From Ferranicluibacter quercicola (GTDB lineage Bacteria; Pseudomonadota; Alphaproteobacteria; Rhizobiales; Rhizobiaceae): DNA of 64,000 bases. The stretch lies in assembly GCF_021168455.1 (NCBI RefSeq), contig NZ_JAJOZR010000001.1:124001-188000 (forward strand), given 5' to 3'. Shown here in pieces: positions 55,815 to 64,000 of the stretch (position 1 is its first letter; every line of letters begins with the position of its first letter). The position numbers and the translations under genes are program-made. Under the pieces are notes generated by a model. It saw only the letters and a program-made list of their open reading frames with translations, was not told the DNA's origin and searched no databases.

Positions 55815-56713
55815 CCGCGCACCTCATGCCGTGTCGAGCGGACATAGACGATCGAGGCCATCATCACGAACACGATCATGACGACCGAGATGGTCGCGCC
55901 CTGTGCAAAATCATACTGGCGGAACGACAGGTCCCACGCCCAGTACTGGGTGACGTTGGAGGAGTTGTTCGGCCCGCCGGACGTGATGGCCGCAAACAGA
56001 TCGAACTGCTGAAGGGTGAAGATGAGCCCGAGCGAGATGATGGCGCCGATGGTCGAGCGCATCATCGGCAAGGTGATGGTCCAGAACCGCTGGAAGGCAT
56101 TGGCGCCGTCGAGTTCGGCCGCTTCGAACAGGTCCTTCGGAATGGCGGACAGGCCGACCGAGAGGAGGATCATGTTGAACGAGGTGCCGAGCCAGATATT
56201 GGCGATGATGACCGCCCAGAGTGAGAAATTCGGGTCGGAGCGCCAGAAGATGTTGCCGTCGATGATGCCGAGCGCCGTCAGCAGGTAATTGAGGACACCG
56301 AAATCGCCCGAGAGGATCCAGTTCCAGATGGCGCCGACCACGAGGCCGGGCATGACCCAGGAGACGAGAAACAGGCCGCGCAGCCATGATGCGCCGGGAA
56401 AATTGGTCCAGAAGAACAGAGCGAGCGCGAAGCCGGCGATGAACTGGCCGGCGATCGACGCGACGACGAAGATTGCGGTGTTCTTCAGGATCGGCCAGGT
56501 TTCCGGCTGCGAGAACAGCGTCACATAGTTCTTGAAACCCACGAAAGGGCGCGCAAAGGTGCCGAGGCTGAACATATCGACCTCCTGGAAGCTCATCACC
56601 ACATTGTAGACCAGCGGCAGGCCGGCCATTACGAACAGGAAGGCGAGGGGGAAGACGATCAAGGCGATATCGAAGCCTTTTCCGTCCGCCAGGCTGGAGA
56701 AGATGCGTTTCAT
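55811..56713 (-). CDS. Sugar ABC transporter permease (MalF type)
   Basis: A protein of 300 residues with six helices; the EAA loop reads LFEAAELDGANAFQRFWTITLPM. The ATG at 56713 (MKRIF) is chosen because GGGAG lies five to six bases upstream; an ATG four codons earlier and a longer frame are less likely. It follows the binding-protein gene after 180 bases that contain a hairpin. Confidence 0.9.
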   Translation of the reverse strand: MKRIFSSLADGKGFDIALIVFPLAFLFVMAGLPLVYNVVMSFQEVDMFSLGTFARPFVGFKNYVTLFSQPETWPILKNTAIFVVASIAGQFIAGFALALFFWTNFPGASWLRGLFLVSWVMPGLVVGAIWNWILSGDFGVLNYLLTALGIIDGNIFWRSDPNFSLWAVIIANIWLGTSFNMILLSVGLSAIPKDLFEAAELDGANAFQRFWTITLPMMRSTIGAIISLGLIFTLQQFDLFAAITSGGPNNSSNVTQYWAWDLSFRQYDFAQGATISVVMIVFVMMASIVYVRSTRHEVRG

Positions 56714-56832
56714 CGTCGCTCCCATCAGAGCTTTTCCGGGCAATGGCGCGCGAACGCCCTGCGGTGATCGTCCGTCGGAACAGGGGTTCGTGGCGGGGAT
56801 GGGCAGGTCGTGGCCGACCCATGAACACGGCA

Positions 56833-56867
56833 CCGGAGGAGGCAAGCGGACCTTGATCCTCCTCCGG
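56833..56867 (-). repeat. Hairpin between binding-protein and permease genes
   Basis: CCGGAGGAGG (56833-56842) pairs exactly with CCTCCTCCGG (56858-56867); inside, CAAG and CTTG extend the structure. It begins 26 bases after the binding-protein stop and has no T-tract. Confidence 0.7.
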
Positions 56868-56893
56868 GCACCATGCTCTCCGGGAGGAAGCCC

Positions 56894-58126
56894 TTAGCCG
56901 AGAACCGACTTGATCTTCGCGGCCGCCTGATCGAGGGCGTCCTGCGCCGTCATCTGACCGGTCAGCGCGCCCTGGATGGCGTCCTGGATGGCCTTGGAAA
57001 TCTTTGGCCATTCCGGATGGGGGCCGCGCGGCTTGGCGTATTTCAGCTGCTCGACGAACACCTTCAGTGCGGCATCCTTCTTCTCATTGCCCGTCGGGGG
57101 AATGGCGATGTCGGAGCGGGCTGGAAGCTGGCCGAAATCCTTGAACATCCGATCGTCCTGCGAGGCGAAATACTCGAGCACCTTGAAGGCTTCGTCGGGG
57201 TGCTGCGTCGTCGAGAAGATCGCCCAGTTGAAGTCGCCCATGGCGGACGAGCGCTCGGCGCCCGCTTCCGGCACGGGCAAGAGCGTCACCGCCCAGTCGA
57301 ATTTCGCCTCCGTGCTCATCCGGTCGAGCTCCCACGGGCCCGAGATGACCATGGCGGCATTGCCGGAGTTGAACGTGCCGGTCGAATCCCACTGGCCACG
57401 CGTCAGCGTATCGGGCGACGCAAGCTTCTCGTCCATGATGGTCTTCCAGGTATCGAGCGCCTTCACGGCACCCGGCGCGTTGATCGCCTCGTAGGATGCG
57501 CCACCCATCTGCGCCCAGGGCAGGAACTGGAAGGTGCCCTCTTCGCTGGCCTTGGCCGAGAAGGCGAGACCGTAGACGTTCTTGGCCGGGTCGTTTAGCT
57601 TGCGCGCGGCATCCAGCAGCTCCGCCCATGTCTGCGGCGGCTTGTCCGGGTCGAGCCCCTTCGCCTTGAACATGTCCTTGTTGTAGTAGAGCGCGATCGT
57701 GTTGGTGGCCTTGGGGATGCCGAAAGACTTGCCGTCCCACATGACGGAGGCAAGGGGGCCCGGGAAGTAGTTCGCGGTCTTCACCACGCTCGATGCCGCG
57801 ATCCTGTCGCTGAGATCGAGGAAGGCGCCGCGCGACGAGAAGAGAGCATGTTCCGGATTGTCGATCGCGATGATGTCGGGCGCCTGACCGGTCGAATAGG
57901 CGCGCATGGCCTCGCTGACGACATCATCGAACTGGATCTGGCGGTATTCGACCGTGATGCCGTTCTTCAAGGCATTGAAGTCCTTGATCAGGTTCGGCGC
58001 CGGCTGGATGTCGCGGTCGAGCGACCAGACGGTGATCTTCACGTCCTCGGCCTGCGCGGCCGGAACGGACATGAATGCGGTGGCCAGTGCGAGAGCACCG
58101 GCGGCAAGCCAGGTTTTCATGGTCAT
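56894..58126 (-). CDS. Sugar ABC transporter solute-binding protein (family 1)
   Basis: A protein of 410 residues with signal peptide MTMKTWLAAGALALATAFMS up to PAAQA-EDV. Family 1 features are GQAPDIIAIDNPEHALF, KATNTIALYYNKDMFKAKGLDPDKPP and GNAAMVISGPWELDR. AAGGAGG precedes the ATG. The ligand is probably a sugar or polyol handled by the two enzymes encoded upstream; its identity is unknown. Confidence 0.9.
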   Translation of the reverse strand: MTMKTWLAAGALALATAFMSVPAAQAEDVKITVWSLDRDIQPAPNLIKDFNALKNGITVEYRQIQFDDVVSEAMRAYSTGQAPDIIAIDNPEHALFSSRGAFLDLSDRIAASSVVKTANYFPGPLASVMWDGKSFGIPKATNTIALYYNKDMFKAKGLDPDKPPQTWAELLDAARKLNDPAKNVYGLAFSAKASEEGTFQFLPWAQMGGASYEAINAPGAVKALDTWKTIMDEKLASPDTLTRGQWDSTGTFNSGNAAMVISGPWELDRMSTEAKFDWAVTLLPVPEAGAERSSAMGDFNWAIFSTTQHPDEAFKVLEYFASQDDRMFKDFGQLPARSDIAIPPTGNEKKDAALKVFVEQLKYAKPRGPHPEWPKISKAIQDAIQGALTGQMTAQDALDQAAAKIKSVLG

Positions 58127-58188
58127 GTTCTCCTCCTTGTGTTTACGGGTCTTCCTCCGGGCACCAACCTCCATGGCGCCCGGCCGTC

Positions 58189-59091
58189 TCACTGCGGGTC
58201 GGTGACGAAGGTTCCGCCCCGGCACCGTTTCAGATAGTTCAGGCCGTGCACCTGTCCGGTCATCTCCAGCGCATCGCGATAGACGGGATCGTGCCAGCCT
58301 TCGATGTCGATCGAGCCGGACCAGCCGGCCAGGCGCAGCTCCGAGATGATGTCGGTCCAGTTGCTGTCGCCGAAGCCCGGCGTGCGCATCAGCACGAATT
58401 TTTCCTTGCCGAAGATGCCGTGCTCCCGGATGACGTCCCAGCGGATCGTCGCGTCCTTGCCGTGGACATGGAAGATCTTGGACGCCCATTTGCGGATCTG
58501 CGGCAGCGGGTCGATCAGGTAGACCATCTGGTGGCAGGGCTCCCATTCGAGCCCGATATGATCGTCCGGCGTCTCGTTGAACATCAGCTCCCAGGCATCC
58601 GGATTGTGTGCGATGTTCCAGTCGCCGGTCTGCCAGTTGCCATCCATGGCGCAGTTCTCGAAGGCGATCTTCACGCCCTTGTCGGCGGCGCGCCGGCCAA
58701 GCTCGCTCCAGATGTGCCTGTAGCGGGGCAGGCTTTCGGGCAGCGGCTTGCCGCGAACCCGGCCGGTGAAACCGGCGACGCAGGTGGCGCCGAAGTGATG
58801 GGCGTTGTCGATGCAGTCCTTCCAGCCCTGCAGCGTCTGCAGGTCGAGCTCCTCCTCCTCCAGAGGGTTGCCGAACATGCCGATCGTGGAGATGGTGATG
58901 TCGCGATCGCCGATCGCCTCCCGGCAGCGCTTGCCGAGATCGGTTAGATCCTGCCCGTTGGTCGTCTGCCAGAAGAAGGGTTCGAAGCTCTCGAAGCCGA
59001 GATCCGCGATCTGCCCGATGCGGGTGGCCGCCTGGCCGGCGCTCGCACTGATCATGGTGCCGACGCGGATGGCGTTTGCGGGGTTGGTCAC
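58189..59091 (-). CDS. Sugar phosphate isomerase/epimerase family protein (TIM barrel)
   Basis: A protein of 300 residues of the xylose-isomerase-like AP2EC family. Likely metal ligands are the Glu in IAFENCAMDGNW, Glu/His in LEWEPCHQMVY, His in FHVHGKD and Glu in SIDIEGWHDPVY. Relatives isomerise, epimerise or dehydrate keto-sugars and inositols. It starts with GTG overlapping the oxidoreductase stop (GTGA), so the pair probably acts in sequence. Confidence 0.85.
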   Translation of the reverse strand: MTNPANAIRVGTMISASAGQAATRIGQIADLGFESFEPFFWQTTNGQDLTDLGKRCREAIGDRDITISTIGMFGNPLEEEELDLQTLQGWKDCIDNAHHFGATCVAGFTGRVRGKPLPESLPRYRHIWSELGRRAADKGVKIAFENCAMDGNWQTGDWNIAHNPDAWELMFNETPDDHIGLEWEPCHQMVYLIDPLPQIRKWASKIFHVHGKDATIRWDVIREHGIFGKEKFVLMRTPGFGDSNWTDIISELRLAGWSGSIDIEGWHDPVYRDALEMTGQVHGLNYLKRCRGGTFVTDPQ

Positions 59092-60140
59092 AGGTTCTGT
59101 CCTTGTGCTGAAAGATCGACGGCAAGGCCGGTCCGGGCGCTTTCGATGGCGCCGAACACCATGGAAAGGCTGTTGATATTGTCGTGACCGATCGTCTCCG
59201 GCTCGCCGCCGGTGTCGATCGCACGGATGAAGTCGAGGAGGACGCTGGTATGCCCTTGCGTTTCCGCCGCGTCGGCCGCCTCCGGCATCGACAGTGACCG
59301 CGCGCCGTGCAGGAGGCCCGGTTCGTCGCCGGAGACCGTGACCTCGAACGCCTCCTCGCCGTCCCAGGTCGCCATGCCCTTCGCGCCGACCAGCCGCCAT
59401 TCGCTCTCCCAACTCGTGCGGCGGCCTTCCGCGCACCACGAGCCGCGATAGGTGAAGACGGCATCGTCGGAGAGCTTGAAGATCGCATTGGCTGCGGCAC
59501 CATGCGCATACCAGGACCCTGCAGGGTTGGTTTCCACGCAGTAGACCGACAGCGGCACCTTGCCGGAGACGAAGCGGGCGGCGTCGAAGGTGTGGATCGC
59601 CATGTCGAGCAGCAGCACATTGTGCATCGCGTCGCGGAAGCCGCCGAAATGCGGCGCGAGAAAAAAGTCGCAATGGATGGCGGTCAGTTCGCCGATCGCC
59701 CCGCTCTCGACCAGCCGCCTCATCCGGCGCACACCGGAAATGAAGCGGCGGTTCTGCACGACGGCATGGATGCGGCCGGCCTTGCGGGCGAGATCCAGAA
59801 GATCCCGAGCCTCATCGAGCGAGGTGGCCATCGGCTTCTCGCTGAGCACATGGCACCCGTGCGCGAGAGCCGCCGAAACGACCGCGCGGCGGGCAACGGG
59901 TATGACGACGTCGAAGACGAGCTGCGGCCGCGTTGCCTCCAGCATGGCGGGAAGGTCCGTTCCGATCGGGACATCGGTCAGTCCGAAGGCCTCGGCCAGC
60001 GCTTCCGCCGTGGCGCGGTCAAGGTCCACGAGGCCGACGATCTCGATCCGGTCCTTGAGCAGCGGGTCTGCGGCCAGTGCGCGCAGCCAGCCTTTGGCCA
60101 TAGCTCCGCACCCGCATAAAACGGCTTTGTATGCTGTCAC
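59088..60140 (-). CDS. Gfo/Idh/MocA family oxidoreductase
   Basis: A protein of 350 residues. The Rossmann start reads AVLCGCGAMAKGWLRALAADP, followed by the EKP motif in HVLSEKPMATSLDEA and an inositol-dehydrogenase-like second domain with LLDMAIHTFDAARFV. It is the first gene of the operon, starting at GTG with GGGAGGAC upstream, 120 bases from the divergent LacI gene. The substrate is presumably the imported sugar. Confidence 0.88.
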   Translation of the reverse strand: MTAYKAVLCGCGAMAKGWLRALAADPLLKDRIEIVGLVDLDRATAEALAEAFGLTDVPIGTDLPAMLEATRPQLVFDVVIPVARRAVVSAALAHGCHVLSEKPMATSLDEARDLLDLARKAGRIHAVVQNRRFISGVRRMRRLVESGAIGELTAIHCDFFLAPHFGGFRDAMHNVLLLDMAIHTFDAARFVSGKVPLSVYCVETNPAGSWYAHGAAANAIFKLSDDAVFTYRGSWCAEGRRTSWESEWRLVGAKGMATWDGEEAFEVTVSGDEPGLLHGARSLSMPEAADAAETQGHTSVLLDFIRAIDTGGEPETIGHDNINSLSMVFGAIESARTGLAVDLSAQGQNL

Positions 60141-60182
60141 TGAAGTCCTCCCGAACGGGATCGAAACTCCTCTTTCGATCTC

Positions 60183-60196
60183 CGTAAACGTTTACG
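60183..60196. promoter_or_regulatory. LacI-family operator
   Basis: CGTAAACGTTTACG is a perfect 14-bp palindrome with the central CG typical of LacI/GalR operators. It lies between the divergent sugar operon and the LacI gene, 43 bases from the former start and 63 bases from the latter. Confidence 0.8.
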
Positions 60197-60259
60197 ATAC
60201 TATGGACAGGCGGTGGTTCGTGTCAATAGGATTTGTCGGACGAGAAGGGTGGGGCATCG

Positions 60260-61282
60260 GTGGTGGTGAAGGGCATACGGCAGCTGGCCGAGCATCTGGA
60301 TATTTCGATCGGCACGGTTTCGCGCGCGCTGAACGGGAAGAAGGACGTCAACGAAGACACGCGACGGCGGGTTCTGGAGGCGGCCGAGCGGCTGGGTTAC
60401 GTCGCCAACCAGTCCGGCCGGGCGCTGCGGAAGGGCTCCACCGGCGTGATCGGCTTTATGATGCAGACCGGCCACGAGATCACGGGGCAGGGGGATACGT
60501 TCTTCATGAGCGTGTTCGACGGCGTACAGACCGTCTTCGCGCGGCACGGGCTGGACCTTGTCGCCCTGCTCTGCTCCTCCGAAGAGGATCCGGATGCCTA
60601 TCTGGAGCGGGTCGTGGCGCGCGGTTTTGCCGATGGCATCATGCTGTCGGCCACGCGGCGGGTCGATCATCGCTTCACGCTGCTCGACCGGCGCAAGATC
60701 CCGTTCGTGTCCCTCGGCCGCAGCCTGACGGATGTCGGCCAACCCTTCATCGATCTCGACTTCGAGGGGATGGCGACGAGGGTGATGACGCGGCTCGCGA
60801 CCCGCGGCCATCGCCGCATCGCGGTTCTGCGCCCGCATGACGATCTCAATCTCGGTCACGTCTTTCTGGAACGCTGCCGGGCCGTGCTGGCAGAGCACGG
60901 GCTGGTGCTCGAGGACGATCTGATCTTCAACGCCGCGCCGAACGAGGCGGGCGGCTACCGCATCGGGCAGGATCTCGCGCGCCATTCCAATCGCCCCTCG
61001 GCCATCGTGGTGCTGAACGACGGCAGCGTCACCGGCCTGTTCCACGGTCTGGAAGCCGCCGGCCTGACGCCGGGCAAGGACATCGCCGTCATCGGCCTCC
61101 ACAGCCCGCAGGCCCGATATCTCTCGCCGCGACTGACCTGTTTCGATCTGTCGCTCCGGGACCTCGGCATCGCGCTCGCCGAAACGCTGCTCGCCAGCAT
61201 GCCGGCCTATGCGGCCCTCTACCCGAATGCCGCGCATCGCCAGCTCTGGCCGATGACGCTGATCGACGGCGATAGCGGTTAG
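60260..61282 (+). CDS. LacI-family transcriptional regulator
   Basis: A protein of 340 residues. The N-terminal LacI helix-turn-helix and hinge read VKGIRQLAEHLDISIGTVSRALNGKKDVNEDTRRRVLEAAERLGYVAN, and a periplasmic-binding-like sugar domain follows. The start is probably one of three consecutive GTG codons at 60260-60268, preceded by AAGGGTGGGG; a TTG at 60233 would add nine residues. It most likely represses the divergent operon by way of the palindrome at 60183. Confidence 0.88.
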   Translation: MVVKGIRQLAEHLDISIGTVSRALNGKKDVNEDTRRRVLEAAERLGYVANQSGRALRKGSTGVIGFMMQTGHEITGQGDTFFMSVFDGVQTVFARHGLDLVALLCSSEEDPDAYLERVVARGFADGIMLSATRRVDHRFTLLDRRKIPFVSLGRSLTDVGQPFIDLDFEGMATRVMTRLATRGHRRIAVLRPHDDLNLGHVFLERCRAVLAEHGLVLEDDLIFNAAPNEAGGYRIGQDLARHSNRPSAIVVLNDGSVTGLFHGLEAAGLTPGKDIAVIGLHSPQARYLSPRLTCFDLSLRDLGIALAETLLASMPAYAALYPNAAHRQLWPMTLIDGDSG

Positions 61283-61328
61283 GCAGGAAGCACCTGACGG
61301 AGAGGGGAGCGCTGCGGCGGAGAAATGG

Positions 61329-62351
61329 CTAGAGCGCCACACCCTGGCGATCGAAGCGATAGAGAAACGCCGCGTCCGGCGTCACGATCACCGTCTGGCC
61401 GACCGGCAGCACAAGGCCGCCATGCGTGCGGATCTGCAGGCGCCCGGCACCTTCGATCTCCACGACGAGAAACGTGTCGCTGCCGAGATATTCGGCGGCC
61501 GCGACCCGCCCCCGCCAGCCGTCTTCGCCCGTTTCGCCAGCCGCATCGGTCACGGCGCGAACGCCGAGGTACTCCGGCCGAACGCCGATGGTCTCTGAAC
61601 CGTATCGATCTGCCAAGGGTCCCGTTACCAGGTTCATTTGCGGCGAACCGATAAAGGTCGCGACGAAAATATTGGCGGGCTTGCGGTAGAGGTCGAGCGG
61701 ATGCCCGACCTGTTCGACCTTGCCGCCGTTCATCACGACGATCTTGTCGGCCATGGTCATCGCCTCGACCTGATCATGGGTGACATAGACCGTGGTCGTC
61801 GCAAGCCTTTGCTGCAGCTCGCGGATTTCCCCGCGCATTTGCACGCGCAGCTTGGCGTCGAGGTTGGACAGCGGTTCGTCGAACAGGAAGATTTTTGGCG
61901 CGCGCACGATGGCTCGACCCATGGCGACACGCTGACGTTGACCGCCGGACAGCGCGACGGGCTTGCGGTCGAGATAGCGCGTGAGATCCAGAATCTCGGC
62001 CGCCGACGCCACCCGCTTGCCGATCTCATCCTTGGCAAGACCGGCAAGCCGCAGCGCGAAACCCATGTTGGACTCGACCGTCATGTGCGGATAGAGCGCA
62101 TAGTTCTGGAACACCATCGCGATATCGCGGTCGCGCGGTGCGAGGTCGTTGACCCGTAAGCCCTCGATGCGGATATCGCCAGAGGTGATCGCTTCGAGCC
62201 CGGCGATCGTGCGCAGCAAAGTCGATTTCCCGCAGCCGGACGGGCCGACGAGAGCGAGAAACTCACCATCCTCCGCCGCAACGGAAATGCCGTGCAGCAC
62301 CTCCAGAGCCCCATAGGACTTGCGGATCTCCTCCAGTTCCAAACGCGCCAT
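61329..62351 (-). CDS. Sugar ABC transporter ATPase (MalK/UgpC type, second system)
   Basis: A protein of 340 residues with complete motifs: GPSGCGKST, FQNYALYPHMTV, LSGGQRQRV, LFDEPLSNLD, VYVTHDQVEA and a TOBE domain. GGGAGGA lies six bases before the ATG. It is divergent from the binding-protein gene at 62589, which starts a transporter operon, so it probably serves those permeases. It converges with the LacI gene (46 bases between stops). Confidence 0.9.
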   Translation of the reverse strand: MARLELEEIRKSYGALEVLHGISVAAEDGEFLALVGPSGCGKSTLLRTIAGLEAITSGDIRIEGLRVNDLAPRDRDIAMVFQNYALYPHMTVESNMGFALRLAGLAKDEIGKRVASAAEILDLTRYLDRKPVALSGGQRQRVAMGRAIVRAPKIFLFDEPLSNLDAKLRVQMRGEIRELQQRLATTTVYVTHDQVEAMTMADKIVVMNGGKVEQVGHPLDLYRKPANIFVATFIGSPQMNLVTGPLADRYGSETIGVRPEYLGVRAVTDAAGETGEDGWRGRVAAAEYLGSDTFLVVEIEGAGRLQIRTHGGLVLPVGQTVIVTPDAAFLYRFDRQGVAL

Positions 62352-62373
62352 CTCATCCTCCCGACACAGTGGC

Positions 62374-62401
62374 TTGACACAAAACAAAAGTGATTTAATC
62401 T
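62374..62401 (+). promoter_or_regulatory. Predicted promoter of the second sugar transporter operon
   Basis: TTGACA (62374-62379), 16-base spacer, TAATCT (62396-62401). A small dyad GATT-T-AATC (62392-62400) overlaps the -10 region and could be bound by a regulator. The leader to the binding-protein start is about 180 bases. Confidence 0.5.
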
Positions 62402-62588
62402 AATTTCCACGACCTGGGAAGATCGTTGTTGGAGGCGAGGAGGGTCGATTGGGGGAGCGGAGGCGGTGGGCGATAAGCCTGCGGCATACGACAGCCACGA
62501 GACGAGAATGTGAAGGTCGCCGCACGCTCGGCATCGCCAGGGGCGAGACGAGGTGCGGCTGTGCAAAAACTTTGGGAGGACATTCGCA

Positions 62589-63884
62589 ATGAACGCCAGA
62601 ATTCTCATGCTCCTGTCGGCCGTCGCCATGGCGCTGCCGGTTGCGGCTTTCGCGCAGGATACGATCACCGGCGACACCGTCGGTCCGGCGGACGCGCCGA
62701 ACAAGCTCGTCTTCCGCATGACCTCCGACGGTCCACGTAACACCGATCCGGTTCTGGCCGAAGGCTACAGCAAGCTCTTCAACGCCTTCGTCGCTAACCA
62801 TGCAGGATGGCAGGTCGAGTTGCAGATGATGTCCGGCGATATCAGTCAGGAGCAGGCCCGCATGCTCGAACAGGCCAAGTCCGGCAACGCGCCGGATTGC
62901 GCGGCCGTCGACAGCTTCGTGCTGCCGCTCTTCAAGAAGTCCGGTGTGTTGCAGTCGCTCTCGCCTTATTTCAAAAAAGAAGAGATCGACCAGCTGTTCC
63001 CGTTCATCCGCGAAGGCGTGACCGGCGCCGACGGTCAGATCTATGCCTGGTGGTGGTCGACCGACCTGCGTGTTCTCTATCGCAATACCGAGGTCATTCC
63101 GGATGCGCCCGAAACCTGGGACGACACGAAGAAGGCCGCGCTCGCCTCCGTTGAGAAGGGCATGGAAGGTATTCTTTTCAATGGCGGCCGCTACGAGGGC
63201 ACGACCTTCGATTGGCTGGCGAACTTCTGGGGTCAGGGCGGCAAGCTCGTGGACGATGCCGGCAAGCCAATCTTCGGCGAAGGCGAGAACCGCGAGAAAT
63301 TTGTGAAGGCCGTGAACTACTATCGCGACCTCGTCGAATCCGGTGCGGCACCCAAGCGCGTGGCGACGATCGGTAATTACGACGACTTCAACGCGGCAGC
63401 CGCGGCCGGCACCTCCGCCCTGTTCGTCGGCGGCAACTGGCAGTACAGCCAGCTGAAGACGGTTCTGGAGCCGGAAGAGCTCGCCAAATGGACCTTTTCG
63501 CGGCTGCCGGGTCCGACCAAGGACGAGCGGTCCACCGGCACCGGCGGCTGGACGGTCGCGGCCTTCTCCAAGGATCCGGCCAAGGTTGAGATGTGCGCAA
63601 ACCTTGCCCGCGAGATCTACATGGGACCAGCCAACGAGCTGCAGGAACAGCTGCCGACGCGGGCCGACTTCTATTCGACCTACAAGATCTTCTCGAGCGA
63701 CGCCAACAAGGCGTTTGGCGAGGCCCTGAAGGTCGGGCAGGCGCGTCCCGGTGCGCCCGTCTATCCCGAGATCTCCAACCAGATCCAGATCATGATGGGC
63801 AAGGTGCTCACCGGCGCTGAGACGACGGATGCGGCGGTGGACGAAGCCTTCAAGGCAGCGACCGCGGCGTTCAGCCGCCTCTAG
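62589..63884 (+). CDS. Sugar ABC transporter solute-binding protein (second system)
   Basis: A family 1 binding protein of 431 residues with signal peptide MNARILMLLSAVAMALPVAAFA-QDT. Features are ARMLEQAKSGNAPDCAAVDSF, IYAWWWSTDLRVLYRNTEVIPDAP and TSALFVGGNWQYSQL. The ATG at 62589 follows GGGAGGA by eight bases. The ligand is unknown. A hairpin follows the stop and the permease gene begins 63 bases later. Confidence 0.9.
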   Translation: MNARILMLLSAVAMALPVAAFAQDTITGDTVGPADAPNKLVFRMTSDGPRNTDPVLAEGYSKLFNAFVANHAGWQVELQMMSGDISQEQARMLEQAKSGNAPDCAAVDSFVLPLFKKSGVLQSLSPYFKKEEIDQLFPFIREGVTGADGQIYAWWWSTDLRVLYRNTEVIPDAPETWDDTKKAALASVEKGMEGILFNGGRYEGTTFDWLANFWGQGGKLVDDAGKPIFGEGENREKFVKAVNYYRDLVESGAAPKRVATIGNYDDFNAAAAAGTSALFVGGNWQYSQLKTVLEPEELAKWTFSRLPGPTKDERSTGTGGWTVAAFSKDPAKVEMCANLAREIYMGPANELQEQLPTRADFYSTYKIFSSDANKAFGEALKVGQARPGAPVYPEISNQIQIMMGKVLTGAETTDAAVDEAFKAATAAFSRL

Positions 63885-63894
63885 CACCCCGGTT

Positions 63895-63918
63895 CGGCGC
63901 GGGTCGGTCCCCGCGCCG
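63895..63918 (+). repeat. Hairpin between binding-protein and permease genes (second system)
   Basis: CGGCGCGGG and CCCGCGCCG form a 9-bp perfect stem around a 6-base loop, 10 bases after the stop. There is no T-tract. Confidence 0.65.
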
Positions 63919-63947
63919 CGCACATCCCGCAAAAGGCCGGCTTGATC

Positions 63948-64000
63948 ATGACAGTACGGAACGCAACCTTCGAACAGCATGTGGCTGCGCGCCTTGCGCG
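63948..64000 (+). CDS. N-terminal fragment, probable sugar ABC transporter permease
   Basis: An open frame starting MTVRNATFEQHVAARLA runs off the window. Only a basic, hydrophilic cytoplasmic start is visible, as many MalF-type permeases have. Its place right behind a binding-protein gene is the main argument. Confidence 0.5.
   Translation, partial: MTVRNATFEQHVAARLA

Overview
The window reads as chromosome or megaplasmid DNA of a high-G+C alphaproteobacterium, most likely of the Rhizobiaceae (Rhizobium, Agrobacterium, Shinella or Ensifer type). The reasons are the glp operon layout (ABC transporter plus GlpU and GlpV, as described in Rhizobium leguminosarum), the many sugar and sugar-acid uptake systems, Tad-type pilin genes and DUF6481/DUF4415 proteins. 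The genus cannot be fixed from sequence reading alone. I saw no insertion sequence, phage gene, CRISPR array, rRNA or tRNA. Coding is dense and base composition looks even, so nothing stands out as recently acquired.

Layout. 1-4944: operon for oxidative breakdown of a 6-deoxy-hexose, best matched by L-fucose (mutarotase, Gfo/Idh/MocA oxidoreductase, MaoC-like protein, 2-keto-3-deoxy-L-fuconate dehydrogenase, FAH-family hydrolase, L-fuconate dehydratase), ended by a strong terminator. 5120-7969: TRAP transporter (DctP-DctQ-DctM). 8066-14317 (minus): soluble double-PAS chemoreceptor, MHYT-GGDEF-EAL cyclic-di-GMP enzyme, TadG-like and TadE-like proteins. 15027-16998: GntR/FadR-type regulator and D-galactonate dehydratase. 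17111-20746 (minus): rutABCDF pyrimidine-ring degradation. 21244-25274: small or conserved genes (two tiny ORFs, rsgA, a hypothetical, DUF6481, a cold-shock protein, a lone BrnA-type antitoxin-like protein).

25406-36557: ribokinase-family gene, DeoR-type GlpR, glpD-glpS-glpT-glpP-glpQ-glpU-glpV, then glpK after a terminator. Together these import glycerol, phosphorylate it and oxidise glycerol-3-phosphate. 36573-42721: a locus of unknown substrate with a D-amino-acid-aminotransferase-like gene (minus), a second TRAP transporter, a class III aminotransferase and a convergent LysR regulator. 42973-51072 (minus): the Kdp potassium system in the order F-B-(26-aa ORF)-A-C-D-E, in which kdpB precedes kdpA. 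51259-53861: divergent LysR regulator and 14-helix-type MFS exporter.

53899-60140 (minus): sugar operon (Gfo/Idh oxidoreductase, TIM-barrel isomerase/epimerase, binding protein, two permeases, ATPase) divergent from its probable LacI repressor, with a CGTAAACGTTTACG operator between them. 61329-64000: a second sugar ABC system in which the ATPase gene is divergent from the binding protein and permease; the window ends inside the permease.

Points of most interest: the two ATPases of the glycerol importer carry complementary losses (GlpS lacks the H-loop histidine, GlpT lacks the LSGGQ signature), which predicts one working and one degenerate ATP site; the Kdp gene order and its two tiny hydrophobic proteins; GC-rich hairpins directly behind all five complete solute-binding-protein genes; and several strong candidate operators (glpR leader, a RutR-like site before rutA, the LacI site). 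I found no clear wholly new system.
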